Assembly: GCA_013214365.1 (NCBI GenBank)
Contig: JABSPI010000002.1
Coordinates: 1 to 13,820, forward strand
DNA from: Erythrobacter sp.
GTDB taxonomy: Bacteria; Pseudomonadota; Alphaproteobacteria; Sphingomonadales; Sphingomonadaceae
DNA: 13,820 nucleotides
Direction: 5' to 3'
The notes beneath the pieces are model-generated. The model did not search any database. It had not been told where the DNA came from and worked only from the letters and a program-made list of their open reading frames with translations. Made by a program: the position numbers and the translations under genes. Within the stretch, counting starts at the first letter, position 1, and every line of letters starts with the position of its first letter. Of this stretch, positions 7,814 to 13,820 are shown one piece after another.

Positions 7814-8644
7814 TCATGGCTGATCAATCATGTAGCCCACCACTTCCCATAAGCCGTTTGACTTCTCGAGAGTGACCGTCTCAACCGCTCCTGCTTGGGC
7901 ACTGAAATCGGTGTGGAATTCGAGGATCACATACCCAAGCGGCGGGGCGTTCACAAACCCGGCCGTGTGCACGCGCCGCTCGACCACTGCGCCAAGGGGT
8001 ACGCGCGCTTGCTCAGAGGCCGTTTGCCAGGATTTGACCGTATTGAGTTTTTGAAAGCTTTCGCCCGATGCAGCAAAACTGGCCGCCCAATCGCTGCGAT
8101 CGACAAGGCCAAGCCATGCAAGCGCTGCACGTTCAAACTCCTTCAATTGAACGGTTTCCAATGCCGTGGCTTTCTCGCCGATTGGACGCTGAGCGGGGGC
8201 AGCAGAAGCATCCGCTGTCTGCGGCGTGCCCGCACTTGTGGTGGGTGTGGGCGCTAATGCAGCCGGCAGGGTTGAGCCAAATGCGAGAGCGAGAATGAGT
8301 GTCATCATGAGCAGAATGCCTCCAATTACAAAAGCGATGCCACGCAATTTCGCAGCATTCACCCCAGGATTGGTCGCGGGATCGATCGGCGCATCCCCAA
8401 TCCTTTCGTGTACAACAAAATTGGGCGCGGATCGTGCGGCATCACCCTCGTTCTCAAACAGGTGCCGAGCGGCTGCTTTGCTGCTGGTGACTTGCAATTT
8501 GCGGCGTGCAGCGCGCAGCCGCTCATTGATCGTATGAACCGATAGGCCGAGCTGCGCGGCGGCTGATTTGGCATCGTGTCCGCGCCCGATCAGACGCAGT
8601 GTCTGCTTCTCCTTTTGGGTCAGCTGGCTGAGCAATGGGTCCAT
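7814..8644 (-). CDS. Membrane-anchored LuxR-type HTH regulator with a C-terminal DUF4019 domain
   Basis: The 276-residue protein has three parts. Residues 5-62 form a LuxR/GerE-type helix-turn-helix: LTQKEKQTLRLIGRGHDAKSAAAQLGLS then VHTINERLRAARRKL. A single hydrophobic helix lies at about 103-123 (IAFVIGGILLMMTLILALAFG). A Pro/Ala/Thr-rich linker leads to a domain at about 165-273 with the DUF4019 pattern: AALAWLGLVDRSDWAASFAASGESF, then W206 followed by RVPLGAVVERRV, YVILEFHTDF, ETVTLEKSNGLWEVVGYMIDQ. With the HTH in the cytoplasm, DUF4019 should face the periplasm, as in ToxR- or CadC-like one-component regulators. There is no receiver or autoinducer domain. The ligand and targets are unknown. 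The ATG at 8644 lacks a clear Shine-Dalgarno. The gene diverges from the DUF2805 gene and converges on phaB. Two dyads in the upstream spacer may be operators. Confidence 0.85.
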   Translation of the reverse strand: MDPLLSQLTQKEKQTLRLIGRGHDAKSAAAQLGLSVHTINERLRAARRKLQVTSSKAAARHLFENEGDAARSAPNFVVHERIGDAPIDPATNPGVNAAKLRGIAFVIGGILLMMTLILALAFGSTLPAALAPTPTTSAGTPQTADASAAPAQRPIGEKATALETVQLKEFERAALAWLGLVDRSDWAASFAASGESFQKLNTVKSWQTASEQARVPLGAVVERRVHTAGFVNAPPLGYVILEFHTDFSAQAGAVETVTLEKSNGLWEVVGYMIDQP

Positions 8645-8662
8645 GCGTCTGGCTTATGGTGA

Positions 8663-8678
8663 GGTGAGCCAGATCACC
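8663..8678. promoter_or_regulatory. Dyad GGTGA-N6-TCACC upstream of the HTH regulator
   Basis: A perfect 5+5 bp inverted repeat with a 6-bp spacer, 16 bp overall, is centred about 26 bp before the regulator's start codon. Size and symmetry fit a dimeric HTH operator. Autoregulation by the adjacent gene is inference. Confidence 0.35.
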
Positions 8679-8680
8679 AC

Positions 8681-8695
8681 CCCAAAAAATTTGGG
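8681..8695. promoter_or_regulatory. Dyad CCCAAA-AAA-TTTGGG in the same divergent spacer
   Basis: A perfect 6+6 bp inverted repeat with a 3-bp A-tract centre, 2 bp from the GGTGA/TCACC dyad. It lies between the divergent regulator (start 8644) and DUF2805 gene (start 8759), so it could serve either promoter. It may also simply be an A-tract with chance flanking symmetry. Confidence 0.3.
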
Positions 8696-8758
8696 CGCGT
8701 GGCGATTTTTCGGCTTCAGCATTTGGGTTGGCGGCGCGGCTGGGTTACAGGCGCTTTT

Positions 8759-8971
8759 ATGCCTCCGCCCGACCTTTCCCCCGCCGAGACCAGCGCGATT
8801 ATCGAAATGGCGTTGAGCGACCATATCGCCTTTGCCGATATCGAGGCGCAATTCGGCCTTTCGGACAAACAGGTCAAAACCCTGATGCGCGACAATCTCA
8901 AACCGTCAAGCTACCGCACATGGCGCAAACGCGTGCGCGATTTCGGCGATCGCCGCGAACATTACAAATAA
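8759..8971 (+). CDS. Small DUF2805 (TIGR03643) family protein
   Basis: The 70-residue protein has the conserved plan of this family: an acidic N-terminal helix LSPAETSAIIEMALSDHIAFADIEAQFGLSDKQVKTLMR, then KPSSYRTWRKRVRDFGDRREHYK. The IEAQFGLSDKQVKTLMR part resembles a helix-turn-helix and the C-terminus is strongly basic, so nucleic-acid binding is plausible, but no function is established that I know of. The ATG at 8759 is chosen because family members start just before LS(P/E); in-frame codons upstream (8699) would add an unrelated Trp-rich tail. An AGG lies 8 nt before the start. The gene is alone, divergent from the HTH regulator and tail-to-tail with phaZ. Length is near the family norm of 70-90. 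Confidence 0.85.
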   Translation: MPPPDLSPAETSAIIEMALSDHIAFADIEAQFGLSDKQVKTLMRDNLKPSSYRTWRKRVRDFGDRREHYK

Positions 8972-8989
8972 AGGCACATACCAATCCGG

Positions 8990-9022
8990 GCGCGCAGGAG
9001 CCGCATCCCGGTGCGGCCGCGC
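8990..9022. terminator. Hairpin between the convergent DUF2805 and phaZ genes
   Basis: GCCGCA (9000-9005) and TGCGGC (9012-9017) make a perfect 6-bp stem with a 6-nt loop. Flanking GCGCG and CGCGC arms can add an outer stem with a bulge. It fills the short spacer between the DUF2805 stop (8971) and the phaZ stop (9023), as a bidirectional terminator would. There is no T-run on either strand, so its efficiency as an intrinsic terminator is doubtful. Confidence 0.4.
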
Positions 9023-10258
9023 TCAGCCGTGTTCGGCGATGAATGCCTCGACCACGGGGGCGACTTTGGTGCGCCATTTGCTGCCGTTGAAAATGCCGTA
9101 ATGCCCGGCGCCCTCGGCCATATAATAGCGTTTCTTGTCCCCCGGCAGGCCCGGCGTCAGCTTGAGCGCAGCCTTGGTCTGGCCCAGGCCCGAAATATCA
9201 TCGCGCTCCCCCTCAACCGCAAGCAGAGCGGTGTCGGTGATTTGCGCCAGATCGACCACCTCGTCCTTGTGCCGGAATGTGCCATTGGGGATCGAGTGTT
9301 TCTGGAACACTTCCTCGACCGTCTGGAGGTAGAATTCGGCGGTCATATCGCACACGGCGCGGTATTCGTCGTAGAAATCCTTGGTCGCCTGCGCGCTTTC
9401 CTCATCGCCAGTGGTGAGGTGTTTGAACATCTCGTAATGGCTCATCATATGGCTTTGCAGGTTCATGCTCATAAATGCCGATAGCTGCATGAAGCCGGGA
9501 TAGACCTTGCGTCCCGCACCGCGATAATTGATCGGCACAGTGGCGATCACCGATTGGCGGAACCATTCAATCGGCCGGTTCATCGCATGGTCGTTGACGC
9601 TGGTCGGGCTTTCGCGGGTGTCGATCGGGCCGCCCATCATAGTGAGGGTTTTGGGCGTCGCGCGCGAGCCGCGCTGATTGAGCAGAGCGGTGGTGGCAAA
9701 GGCCGGAACCGAGGGTTGGCACACCGCCAACATGTGCGGGCGCTGGCCCGGTTCGACCTGTTCGATATATTCCAGAAACTCGATCAGATAATCGATATAA
9801 GTGTCGAGATCGAAATGGCCCTCGTGCAAGGGCACGGTTTTGGCATCGGCCCAATCGGTGATGTAGACCTCATATTGCTGCAACATGCGTTCAACCGTCC
9901 CGCGCAGCAAAGTGGCGTAATGCCCGCTCATCGGCGCCACGATCAGCAATTTGGGCCGTTTGTCGGCCACCCCGTCCAAGCGGAAGCGTTTAAGATCACC
10001 AAACGGGCGGTTGACCACGGTCGCCTCGATCACGGGCATGACCGTGCCCTCGACTTCGATTTGGGTGATGCCAAAGGCGGGCTTGCTGTAATGCGCGGTT
10101 GCGTGCGCCACCACGTCGAGCGCATTGGCGGTGATCGATCCAAACCCGAAATGGCTGAGCGGATTGGCCGGGCTGGTCAGCAATTCGGAGCTGATCGAGG
10201 CCAGCGAGCTGACCGAATTCATCCAGCTGCGCTGCAATTCGTAAGCTTGATAGAGCAT
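9023..10258 (-). CDS. phaZ: Intracellular polyhydroxyalkanoate (PHB) depolymerase
   Basis: From the ATG at 10258 the protein has 411 residues, the usual size, and begins MLYQAYELQRSWM as PhaZ homologues do. It hydrolyses stored PHB granules in the cytoplasm; there is no signal peptide. The alpha/beta-hydrolase nucleophile is a cysteine, in AVCQPS (Cys180), matching the Cys183 of Ralstonia PhaZa1. The acid is probably Asp353 in GERDDIS and the base His386 in GAGHYGIFNG. Other family blocks are PLLIVAPMSGHYATLLR-like 103-119, YITDWADA (132-139) and MMGGPIDTRESPT (207-219). The frame stays open to an ATG at 10330, but the extra 24 residues are not part of the family and AAGGA lies 11 nt before 10258. 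phaB is 1.3 kb away. The upstream spacer holds a dense cluster of TTGC(A/G)C hexamers that may bind the PHA regulator PhaR. Confidence 0.93.
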   Translation of the reverse strand: MLYQAYELQRSWMNSVSSLASISSELLTSPANPLSHFGFGSITANALDVVAHATAHYSKPAFGITQIEVEGTVMPVIEATVVNRPFGDLKRFRLDGVADKRPKLLIVAPMSGHYATLLRGTVERMLQQYEVYITDWADAKTVPLHEGHFDLDTYIDYLIEFLEYIEQVEPGQRPHMLAVCQPSVPAFATTALLNQRGSRATPKTLTMMGGPIDTRESPTSVNDHAMNRPIEWFRQSVIATVPINYRGAGRKVYPGFMQLSAFMSMNLQSHMMSHYEMFKHLTTGDEESAQATKDFYDEYRAVCDMTAEFYLQTVEEVFQKHSIPNGTFRHKDEVVDLAQITDTALLAVEGERDDISGLGQTKAALKLTPGLPGDKKRYYMAEGAGHYGIFNGSKWRTKVAPVVEAFIAEHG

Positions 10259-10406
10259 GTGACGACCCGTCCTTAGATGGCGTGCGATGGGCACCGCGCC
10301 CTTTGCCGGGGCGCTGATATCGCCGCGCAAGCCCCCACTGGCCCGTCCGACGCGGCATGGTCAAAATGCGGGCGAGAGCTCCGCTTTCGCGGCCCTCCAT
10401 GGCGGT

Positions 10407-10512
10407 TTGCGCGTGATTGTGCAATGCACAATTGCGCTTTTTTGAAGGCCCACATGCGCAAATTATGGCTTTGCACCGGGGGCAATGTGGTTTTTGCACG
10501 TGAAATTTGCGC
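10407..10512. promoter_or_regulatory. TTGC(A/G)C cluster with a palindrome in the phaZ / ABC-transporter spacer
   Basis: Seven copies of TTGC(A/G)C lie within 106 bp. Five are on the plus strand (10407-10412, 10432-10437, 10471-10476, 10494-10499, 10507-10512) and two are inverted (10419-10424, 10456-10461). About 0.1 would be expected if bases were equally frequent. The palindrome ATTGTGCAATGCACAAT (10416-10432) has 8-bp arms around one base. GCGCAAAT (10456-10463) and ATTTGCGC (10505-10512) form a further inverted pair. PhaR proteins of PHA-storing bacteria are reported to bind TGC-rich sites, so this could be a PhaR control region for phaZ; that link is inference. Confidence 0.45.
10411..10443 (+). 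terminator. Terminator-like hairpin with T6 on the plus strand
   Basis: GCGTGATTGTG (10411-10421) pairs with CACAATTGCGC (10427-10437), 11 bp including two G-T pairs, around the loop CAATG. Six Ts follow at once (10438-10443). That is a textbook intrinsic terminator, yet no annotated plus-strand gene ends here; the sequence upstream is the 5' spacer of the oppositely oriented phaZ. It may end an unannotated short RNA or an antisense transcript, or the symmetry may instead serve as an operator. Confidence 0.4.
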
Positions 10513-10536
10513 GTGGGATGACTAGGTGAACGGTCT

Positions 10537-12471
10537 ATGGATTCCAAAGCCTCCGATATTTCTGACCCCATGACCGAGATCGACCCGGCCAGCCGCGAGA
10601 GCGGCGAGCGGCCCGATAAAGCGGGCATAGCGGGCGACGCGGATGGCCCACATGAAGGCCCAGACGGCGGGGCACCGGTCGCCGATCCCGCTCCTGCTCC
10701 CGATCCCGCTCCCAAGCGCGCGCGCTCGCTCGCCCCGCTCAAAATGCTCTACCGCGAGGCGGGCAAATATCCCCGCCAGATCGCCAGTGCGGTTATTGCC
10801 TTGCTGATCACTGCGCTTGCGACATTGGCGATACCGTGGCGTTTCAAAGTGATCATCGATGACGCTTTTGGCGGGCTTGCCGGGCCCGAAGAGATCGCAC
10901 ACGCCTTTCAATATCTGCTGATGATTGTTGTGGTTCTGGGCATTGGGACCGCCGCGCGGTTTTATTTTGTGAGCTGGATCGGTGAACGTGTGGTCGCCGA
11001 CATTCGCCTGAAAGTGCAGAAAAACCTGCTGCGTCTGTCTCCGGGCTTTTATGAAGAGAACAGCCCCAAGGAAATTTCCAGCCGCATGACATCCGACACC
11101 GCGATCATCGAAACGGTGGTCGGGACCACGGTTTCGATTGCGCTGCGCAATACGTTGACCGGTATTGGCGGGATTGTGCTGCTGTTATATCTCGCGCCGA
11201 CTTTGACGCTGGGCCTGTTGCTGGGGATTCCTCTGGTGATTTTGCCGATCGTGTTTTTCGGCCGCAAAATCCGCGCCATTTCGCGTTCCAGCCAGGACCG
11301 CGTCGCCGATGTCGGGGCCTATGTCACCGAAGTGCTGTCGGCGATGAAAGTGGTGCAAAGCTTCGGTCAGGAAACCCGCGAAGGGGACCGGTTTGGCACG
11401 GTGGTCGAACGCACATTCGACACTGCGCGCAAACGGATCATGCTGCGCGCGGCGATGACCTCGATTGTGATCTTGTTGATCTTTGGCGGGATCACCTTGG
11501 TTATGTGGCGCGGCGCGCTGGCGGTGTCCGAAGGCACGATCACAGGCGGCACAATCGCCGCCTTTGTCCTGACCGGGGGATTGGTCGCCGGTGCGATGGG
11601 ATCGCTGACCGAGGTCTATGGCGATTTGCTGCGCGGGGCAGGGGCGGCCTCGCGGCTGGCTGAATTGCTTGAGGCGAAACCCGGCATTGCCGCGCCCGAA
11701 CGCCCGCAGCAATTGCCCTCGCCGCCGCGCGGCAGCCTGTCCTTTCGCAATGTCACCTTCCGCTATCCGGCAAGGCCAGAGAGCGCGGCGCTGGACAATT
11801 TCAGCCTCGAGATTGAACCGGGCGAAACGGTCGCGATTGTCGGTCCGTCGGGCGCGGGCAAATCGACCGTGTTCCAATTGGTCGAACGGTTTTACGACCC
11901 GCAAGCCGGAACGATCCGGCTCGACGGGGTGGCGCTGACCAAGGCCGATCCCGCCGATATCCGCGACCGCATCGCCTTCGTGCCCCAAGACGGTGTGCTG
12001 TTCAGCGCCAATGCGCGCGACAATCTACGCTATGGCAAATGGGACGCCAGCGATGCCGAAATATGGGAAGCGGCGCGCGCGGCCAATGCGCATGAATTCC
12101 TGCGCGATCTGCCGCAAGGGCTCGACACCTATCTGGGCGAGGGCGGCACGCAATTGTCGGGCGGCCAGCAACAGCGCGTGGCGATTGCGCGCGCTTTGTT
12201 GCGCGATTCGCCGATCCTCCTGCTCGACGAGGCGACCAGCGCGCTCGATGCGCAAAGCGAACAATTGGTCCAGCAAGCGCTCGACGGGTTGATGAAGGAC
12301 CGCACCACATTGGTGATCGCCCACCGTTTGGCGACAGTGCGCGCAGCCGACCGGATCATCGTGCTCGATAAGGGCCGTTTGGTGGAGCAAGGCAGCCATT
12401 CCGAATTGTCCCAAGCCGGCGGGCTCTATGCGCGTTTGGCGCGTTTGCAATTTGCCGCAGAGGCGGCCTGA
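10537..12471 (+). CDS. MsbA-type ABC exporter (fused membrane and ATPase domains)
   Basis: The 644-residue half-transporter has a type I exporter membrane domain at about 75-370 with six hydrophobic segments, and a nucleotide-binding domain from about 400. Visible motifs are Walker A GPSGAGKST (436-444), Q-loop Gln484, signature LSGGQQQ (540-546), Walker B ILLLDE (560-565), D-loop SALD and switch His596. All catalytic residues are present, so a homodimer should pump actively. Before the first helix is a polar tail of about 60 residues rich in Asp, Pro, Ala and Gly with a repeated PAPAPDPAP pattern, longer than usual. AGGTGA at 10524-10529, 7 nt before the ATG, supports this start; Met12 is the alternative. 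The best guess is the MsbA-related group (lipid A, phospholipid or drug export), but substrate cannot be read from sequence. It precedes uppP by 61 nt and diverges from phaZ. Confidence 0.9.
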   Translation: MDSKASDISDPMTEIDPASRESGERPDKAGIAGDADGPHEGPDGGAPVADPAPAPDPAPKRARSLAPLKMLYREAGKYPRQIASAVIALLITALATLAIPWRFKVIIDDAFGGLAGPEEIAHAFQYLLMIVVVLGIGTAARFYFVSWIGERVVADIRLKVQKNLLRLSPGFYEENSPKEISSRMTSDTAIIETVVGTTVSIALRNTLTGIGGIVLLLYLAPTLTLGLLLGIPLVILPIVFFGRKIRAISRSSQDRVADVGAYVTEVLSAMKVVQSFGQETREGDRFGTVVERTFDTARKRIMLRAAMTSIVILLIFGGITLVMWRGALAVSEGTITGGTIAAFVLTGGLVAGAMGSLTEVYGDLLRGAGAASRLAELLEAKPGIAAPERPQQLPSPPRGSLSFRNVTFRYPARPESAALDNFSLEIEPGETVAIVGPSGAGKSTVFQLVERFYDPQAGTIRLDGVALTKADPADIRDRIAFVPQDGVLFSANARDNLRYGKWDASDAEIWEAARAANAHEFLRDLPQGLDTYLGEGGTQLSGGQQQRVAIARALLRDSPILLLDEATSALDAQSEQLVQQALDGLMKDRTTLVIAHRLATVRAADRIIVLDKGRLVEQGSHSELSQAGGLYARLARLQFAAEAA

Positions 12472-12532
12472 TCTGCGCTCAACGGTTTACAGCGATTGAC
12501 ATAGGCCGCGCGCCTGCCAAGGAATGGACGCG

Positions 12533-13390
12533 ATGACTTTCCTTCAGCTTTTAATCATTGCCGTGGTGCAAGGGATCACCGAATTCCTCCCGATTTCCTC
12601 GTCGGGCCACCTCATTTTGATCCCCTATCTGACCGATTTTTCCGATCAGGGGCCCTTGATTGATGTGGCGGTGCATGTCGGGTCGCTCTTGGCGATCATT
12701 GTCTATTTCTTCAAAGATGTGCTGGTTCTGGCGCGCGGTGGTTTTGCCAGTATCGGGATCGGTGCCCAAGCCCCCAACGCCCCGGCGGAGCGGCGTTTGT
12801 TCTGGTGGATTGTGCTGGGCACGATCCCGGCGGTGGCGTTCGGGCTGTCGATCAAACTTGGCCTGTTCAATGGGATTGCGACCGATCTGTTCGGGGTGGA
12901 ATTGGTCGATGACGATTTGATGAGCTCGATCCGGTTCACCGATCTGATTGCGTTCAACCTGATTTTCTACGGCATTTTGCTCGGCCTTGCCGATTGGTTG
13001 GGGCAGGAGCGCAAAGTGTTCGAAGATATGACCTGGCGCGATGGTTTGATCGTCGGAATTGCGCAGGCGCTGGCGATTATTCCGGGCACGTCGCGTTCGG
13101 GTGTGACGATGACCGCGGCGCGGGTCTTGGGCTATAAACGGGTTGAGGCGGCGCGGTTTTCCTTCCTGTTGTCGATCCCGGCGGTGGCCGGTGCGGGCGT
13201 GTTGATCGTGCCTGAAATCTTCGAAGCGGGCACGGCCCTGGCGCTGGATGCGCTGATTGCCGGCGTGCTGACCTTTATCGCGGCCTTTGCCACTATGGCG
13301 TTTTTGATGATTTTCCTGAAACGGGCATCGATGATGGTGTTCGTGCTGTACCGCGTGGCGATGGGCTGCGCGCTGCTCTATGTCTTTTAA
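12533..13390 (+). CDS. uppP: Undecaprenyl-diphosphate phosphatase
   Basis: The 285-residue multi-pass membrane protein (BacA/UppP) dephosphorylates undecaprenyl diphosphate so the lipid carrier can be reused for peptidoglycan and surface polysaccharide synthesis. The first signature, QGITEFLPISSSGHL, spans 13-27 with Glu17, Ser24 and His26. The second, PGTSRSG (184-190), contains Arg188, equivalent to the catalytic Arg174 of E. coli. At least seven hydrophobic segments are visible, and length is close to the usual 270-290. An ATG at 12524 is also in frame, but AAGGA (12519-12523) abuts it directly, whereas it stands 9 nt before the ATG at 12533; the latter is chosen. The gene follows the ABC exporter and is 17 nt ahead of a small membrane protein, probably co-transcribed with it. 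Confidence 0.96.
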   Translation: MTFLQLLIIAVVQGITEFLPISSSGHLILIPYLTDFSDQGPLIDVAVHVGSLLAIIVYFFKDVLVLARGGFASIGIGAQAPNAPAERRLFWWIVLGTIPAVAFGLSIKLGLFNGIATDLFGVELVDDDLMSSIRFTDLIAFNLIFYGILLGLADWLGQERKVFEDMTWRDGLIVGIAQALAIIPGTSRSGVTMTAARVLGYKRVEAARFSFLLSIPAVAGAGVLIVPEIFEAGTALALDALIAGVLTFIAAFATMAFLMIFLKRASMMVFVLYRVAMGCALLYVF

Positions 13391-13407
13391 AGCCTAAGGA
13401 TGCGCAT

Positions 13408-13662
13408 ATGGCCTTGATGCTGTTGGTTGTGATCGGAATGGTGATGGGGTGGCTGGCATCGATTGTCACCCGCGTGGAAGAGGGGCGCGCGATCCGGCGT
13501 ATGGTGCTGGTTGGCATTGTGGGCGCGGTTTTGGCCGGTGCGCCGGTCAACAGCTTGATTGTGCTGGGCGCGTTGAGCTGGACGGCGATGGCCGCCGCCG
13601 CAATCGGCAGCGCCTTGGGCATTGCCGCCTATTGGTTCTACCTCAACCGCAAACAGGCCTAG
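13408..13662 (+). CDS. Small three-helix membrane protein, probably GlsB/YeaQ/YmgE (transglycosylase-associated) family
   Basis: The 84-residue protein has three hydrophobic segments, at about 2-21, 32-52 and 57-78, joined by short basic or polar turns (TRVEEGRAIRR; NRKQA at the end). GMVMGWLAS near the start and MVLVGIVGAVLAG in the second helix fit the Gly-rich GL(I/M)AGWLA...GIVGAVVGG plan of the GlsB/YeaQ/YmgE family, whose members are 80-90 residue inner-membrane proteins linked to stress response. Similarity is moderate, so an unrelated small membrane protein is possible. The start is supported by AAGGA at 13396-13400, 7 nt before the ATG. It lies 17 nt after uppP. Its stop codon shares the CTAG at 13659-13662 with the stop of the converging gene. 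Confidence 0.75.
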   Translation: MALMLLVVIGMVMGWLASIVTRVEEGRAIRRMVLVGIVGAVLAGAPVNSLIVLGALSWTAMAAAAIGSALGIAAYWFYLNRKQA

Positions 13663-13820
13663 ATCGCGGCCGCGCCCGATCCCCGACCCCCGCGCAGCCA
13701 ATATTCCTGGCTGCCTTTGCTCACCACATTGTCGACATCGATAATCGCCGAATTGGCATAGGTGAAATTGGGCGCAAGGCTGCGATAGAGCCGGTCGAAA
13801 TCGCGCTCCACCGTCTGGCG
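13659..13820 (-). CDS. C-terminal 53 residues of an unrecognised protein (enters from the right edge)
   Basis: A minus-strand frame is open from the window edge to TAG at 13661-13659. It reads RQTVERDFDRLYRSLAPNF, then TYANSAIIDVDNVVSKGSQEYW and a Gly/Arg/Ala-rich end. The composition, with charged and aromatic residues in a natural pattern, and a frame free of stops to the edge support a real gene. I do not recognise the family. It is convergent with the uppP unit and overlaps its last gene by 4 nt. No membrane segment is present in this part. Confidence 0.6.
   Translation of the reverse strand, partial: RQTVERDFDRLYRSLAPNFTYANSAIIDVDNVVSKGSQEYWLRGGRGSGAAAI

Noticed and set aside
7790..7814. 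Possible terminator after phaB (GGCC-N8-GGCC then TTTT)
   Set aside because: Only four paired bases with a mismatch next to them; too weak to call.
9554..10276. Plus-strand open frame of 240 codons antisense to phaZ
   Set aside because: phaZ is unambiguous and this frame is its His/Asp/Arg-rich shadow.
10259..10330. N-terminal extension of phaZ to the ATG at 10330
   Set aside because: The extra 24 residues are not seen in the family as I know it, and a Shine-Dalgarno precedes 10258.
11185..11988. Minus-strand open frame of 267 codons antisense to the ABC exporter
   Set aside because: The exporter has all ABC motifs in the other strand; shadow.
12496..12501. TTGACA just upstream of uppP
   Set aside because: A perfect -35 word, but no -10 box at proper spacing before the start codon; likely chance.
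1..13820. tRNA, rRNA, CRISPR array, IS element or prophage genes
   Set aside because: No cloverleaf-like or rRNA sequence, no regularly spaced repeats and no transposase or integrase signature seen on either strand by eye.

Overview
The window looks like chromosomal DNA of a GC-rich alphaproteobacterium, most likely a sphingomonad of the Erythrobacter type. The taxonomy is inferred from protein character and from the order DUF3576 lipoprotein - leuS - lptE - holA; no search was run. I see no tRNA, rRNA, IS element, CRISPR or prophage gene.

Left part (1-5300, all minus strand, transcribed right to left). A GTG-started DUF3576 lipoprotein gene with a plausible promoter is followed by leuS (leucyl-tRNA synthetase), lptE (LPS-assembly lipoprotein, 4-nt overlap with leuS) and holA (DNA polymerase III delta). 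A membrane protein runs off the left edge; it resembles the N-terminus of a polyprenyl-phosphate sugar transferase. The theme is housekeeping plus envelope assembly.

Middle part (5200-9020). A 0.6-kb spacer with short tandem repeats precedes an unrecognised exported protein whose C-terminus looks like outer-membrane beta strands. Then come phaB (acetoacetyl-CoA reductase), a minus-strand membrane-anchored transcription factor (LuxR-type HTH, one TM helix, DUF4019 domain outside the membrane), and a small DUF2805 protein. The phaB/regulator junction holds a very G-rich tandem repeat with G-quadruplex potential.

Right part (9020-13820). phaZ (intracellular PHB depolymerase, minus) diverges from an MsbA-type ABC exporter (plus). 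Their 278-bp shared spacer carries seven TTGC(A/G)C hexamers, an 8+8 bp palindrome and a terminator-like hairpin with a T6 run. The exporter is followed by uppP (undecaprenyl-diphosphate phosphatase) and a small three-helix membrane protein. A minus-strand gene of unknown function enters from the right edge, and its stop codon overlaps that of the small membrane protein at a shared CTAG.

Two functional threads run through the window. One is polyhydroxyalkanoate turnover (phaB makes the monomer, phaZ degrades the polymer), without phaA or phaC here. The other is envelope biogenesis (lptE, putative sugar transferase, MsbA-like exporter, uppP). The least explained parts are the exported beta-rich protein, the HTH-TM-DUF4019 regulator with dyads beside its start, and the TTGC-rich spacer next to phaZ.
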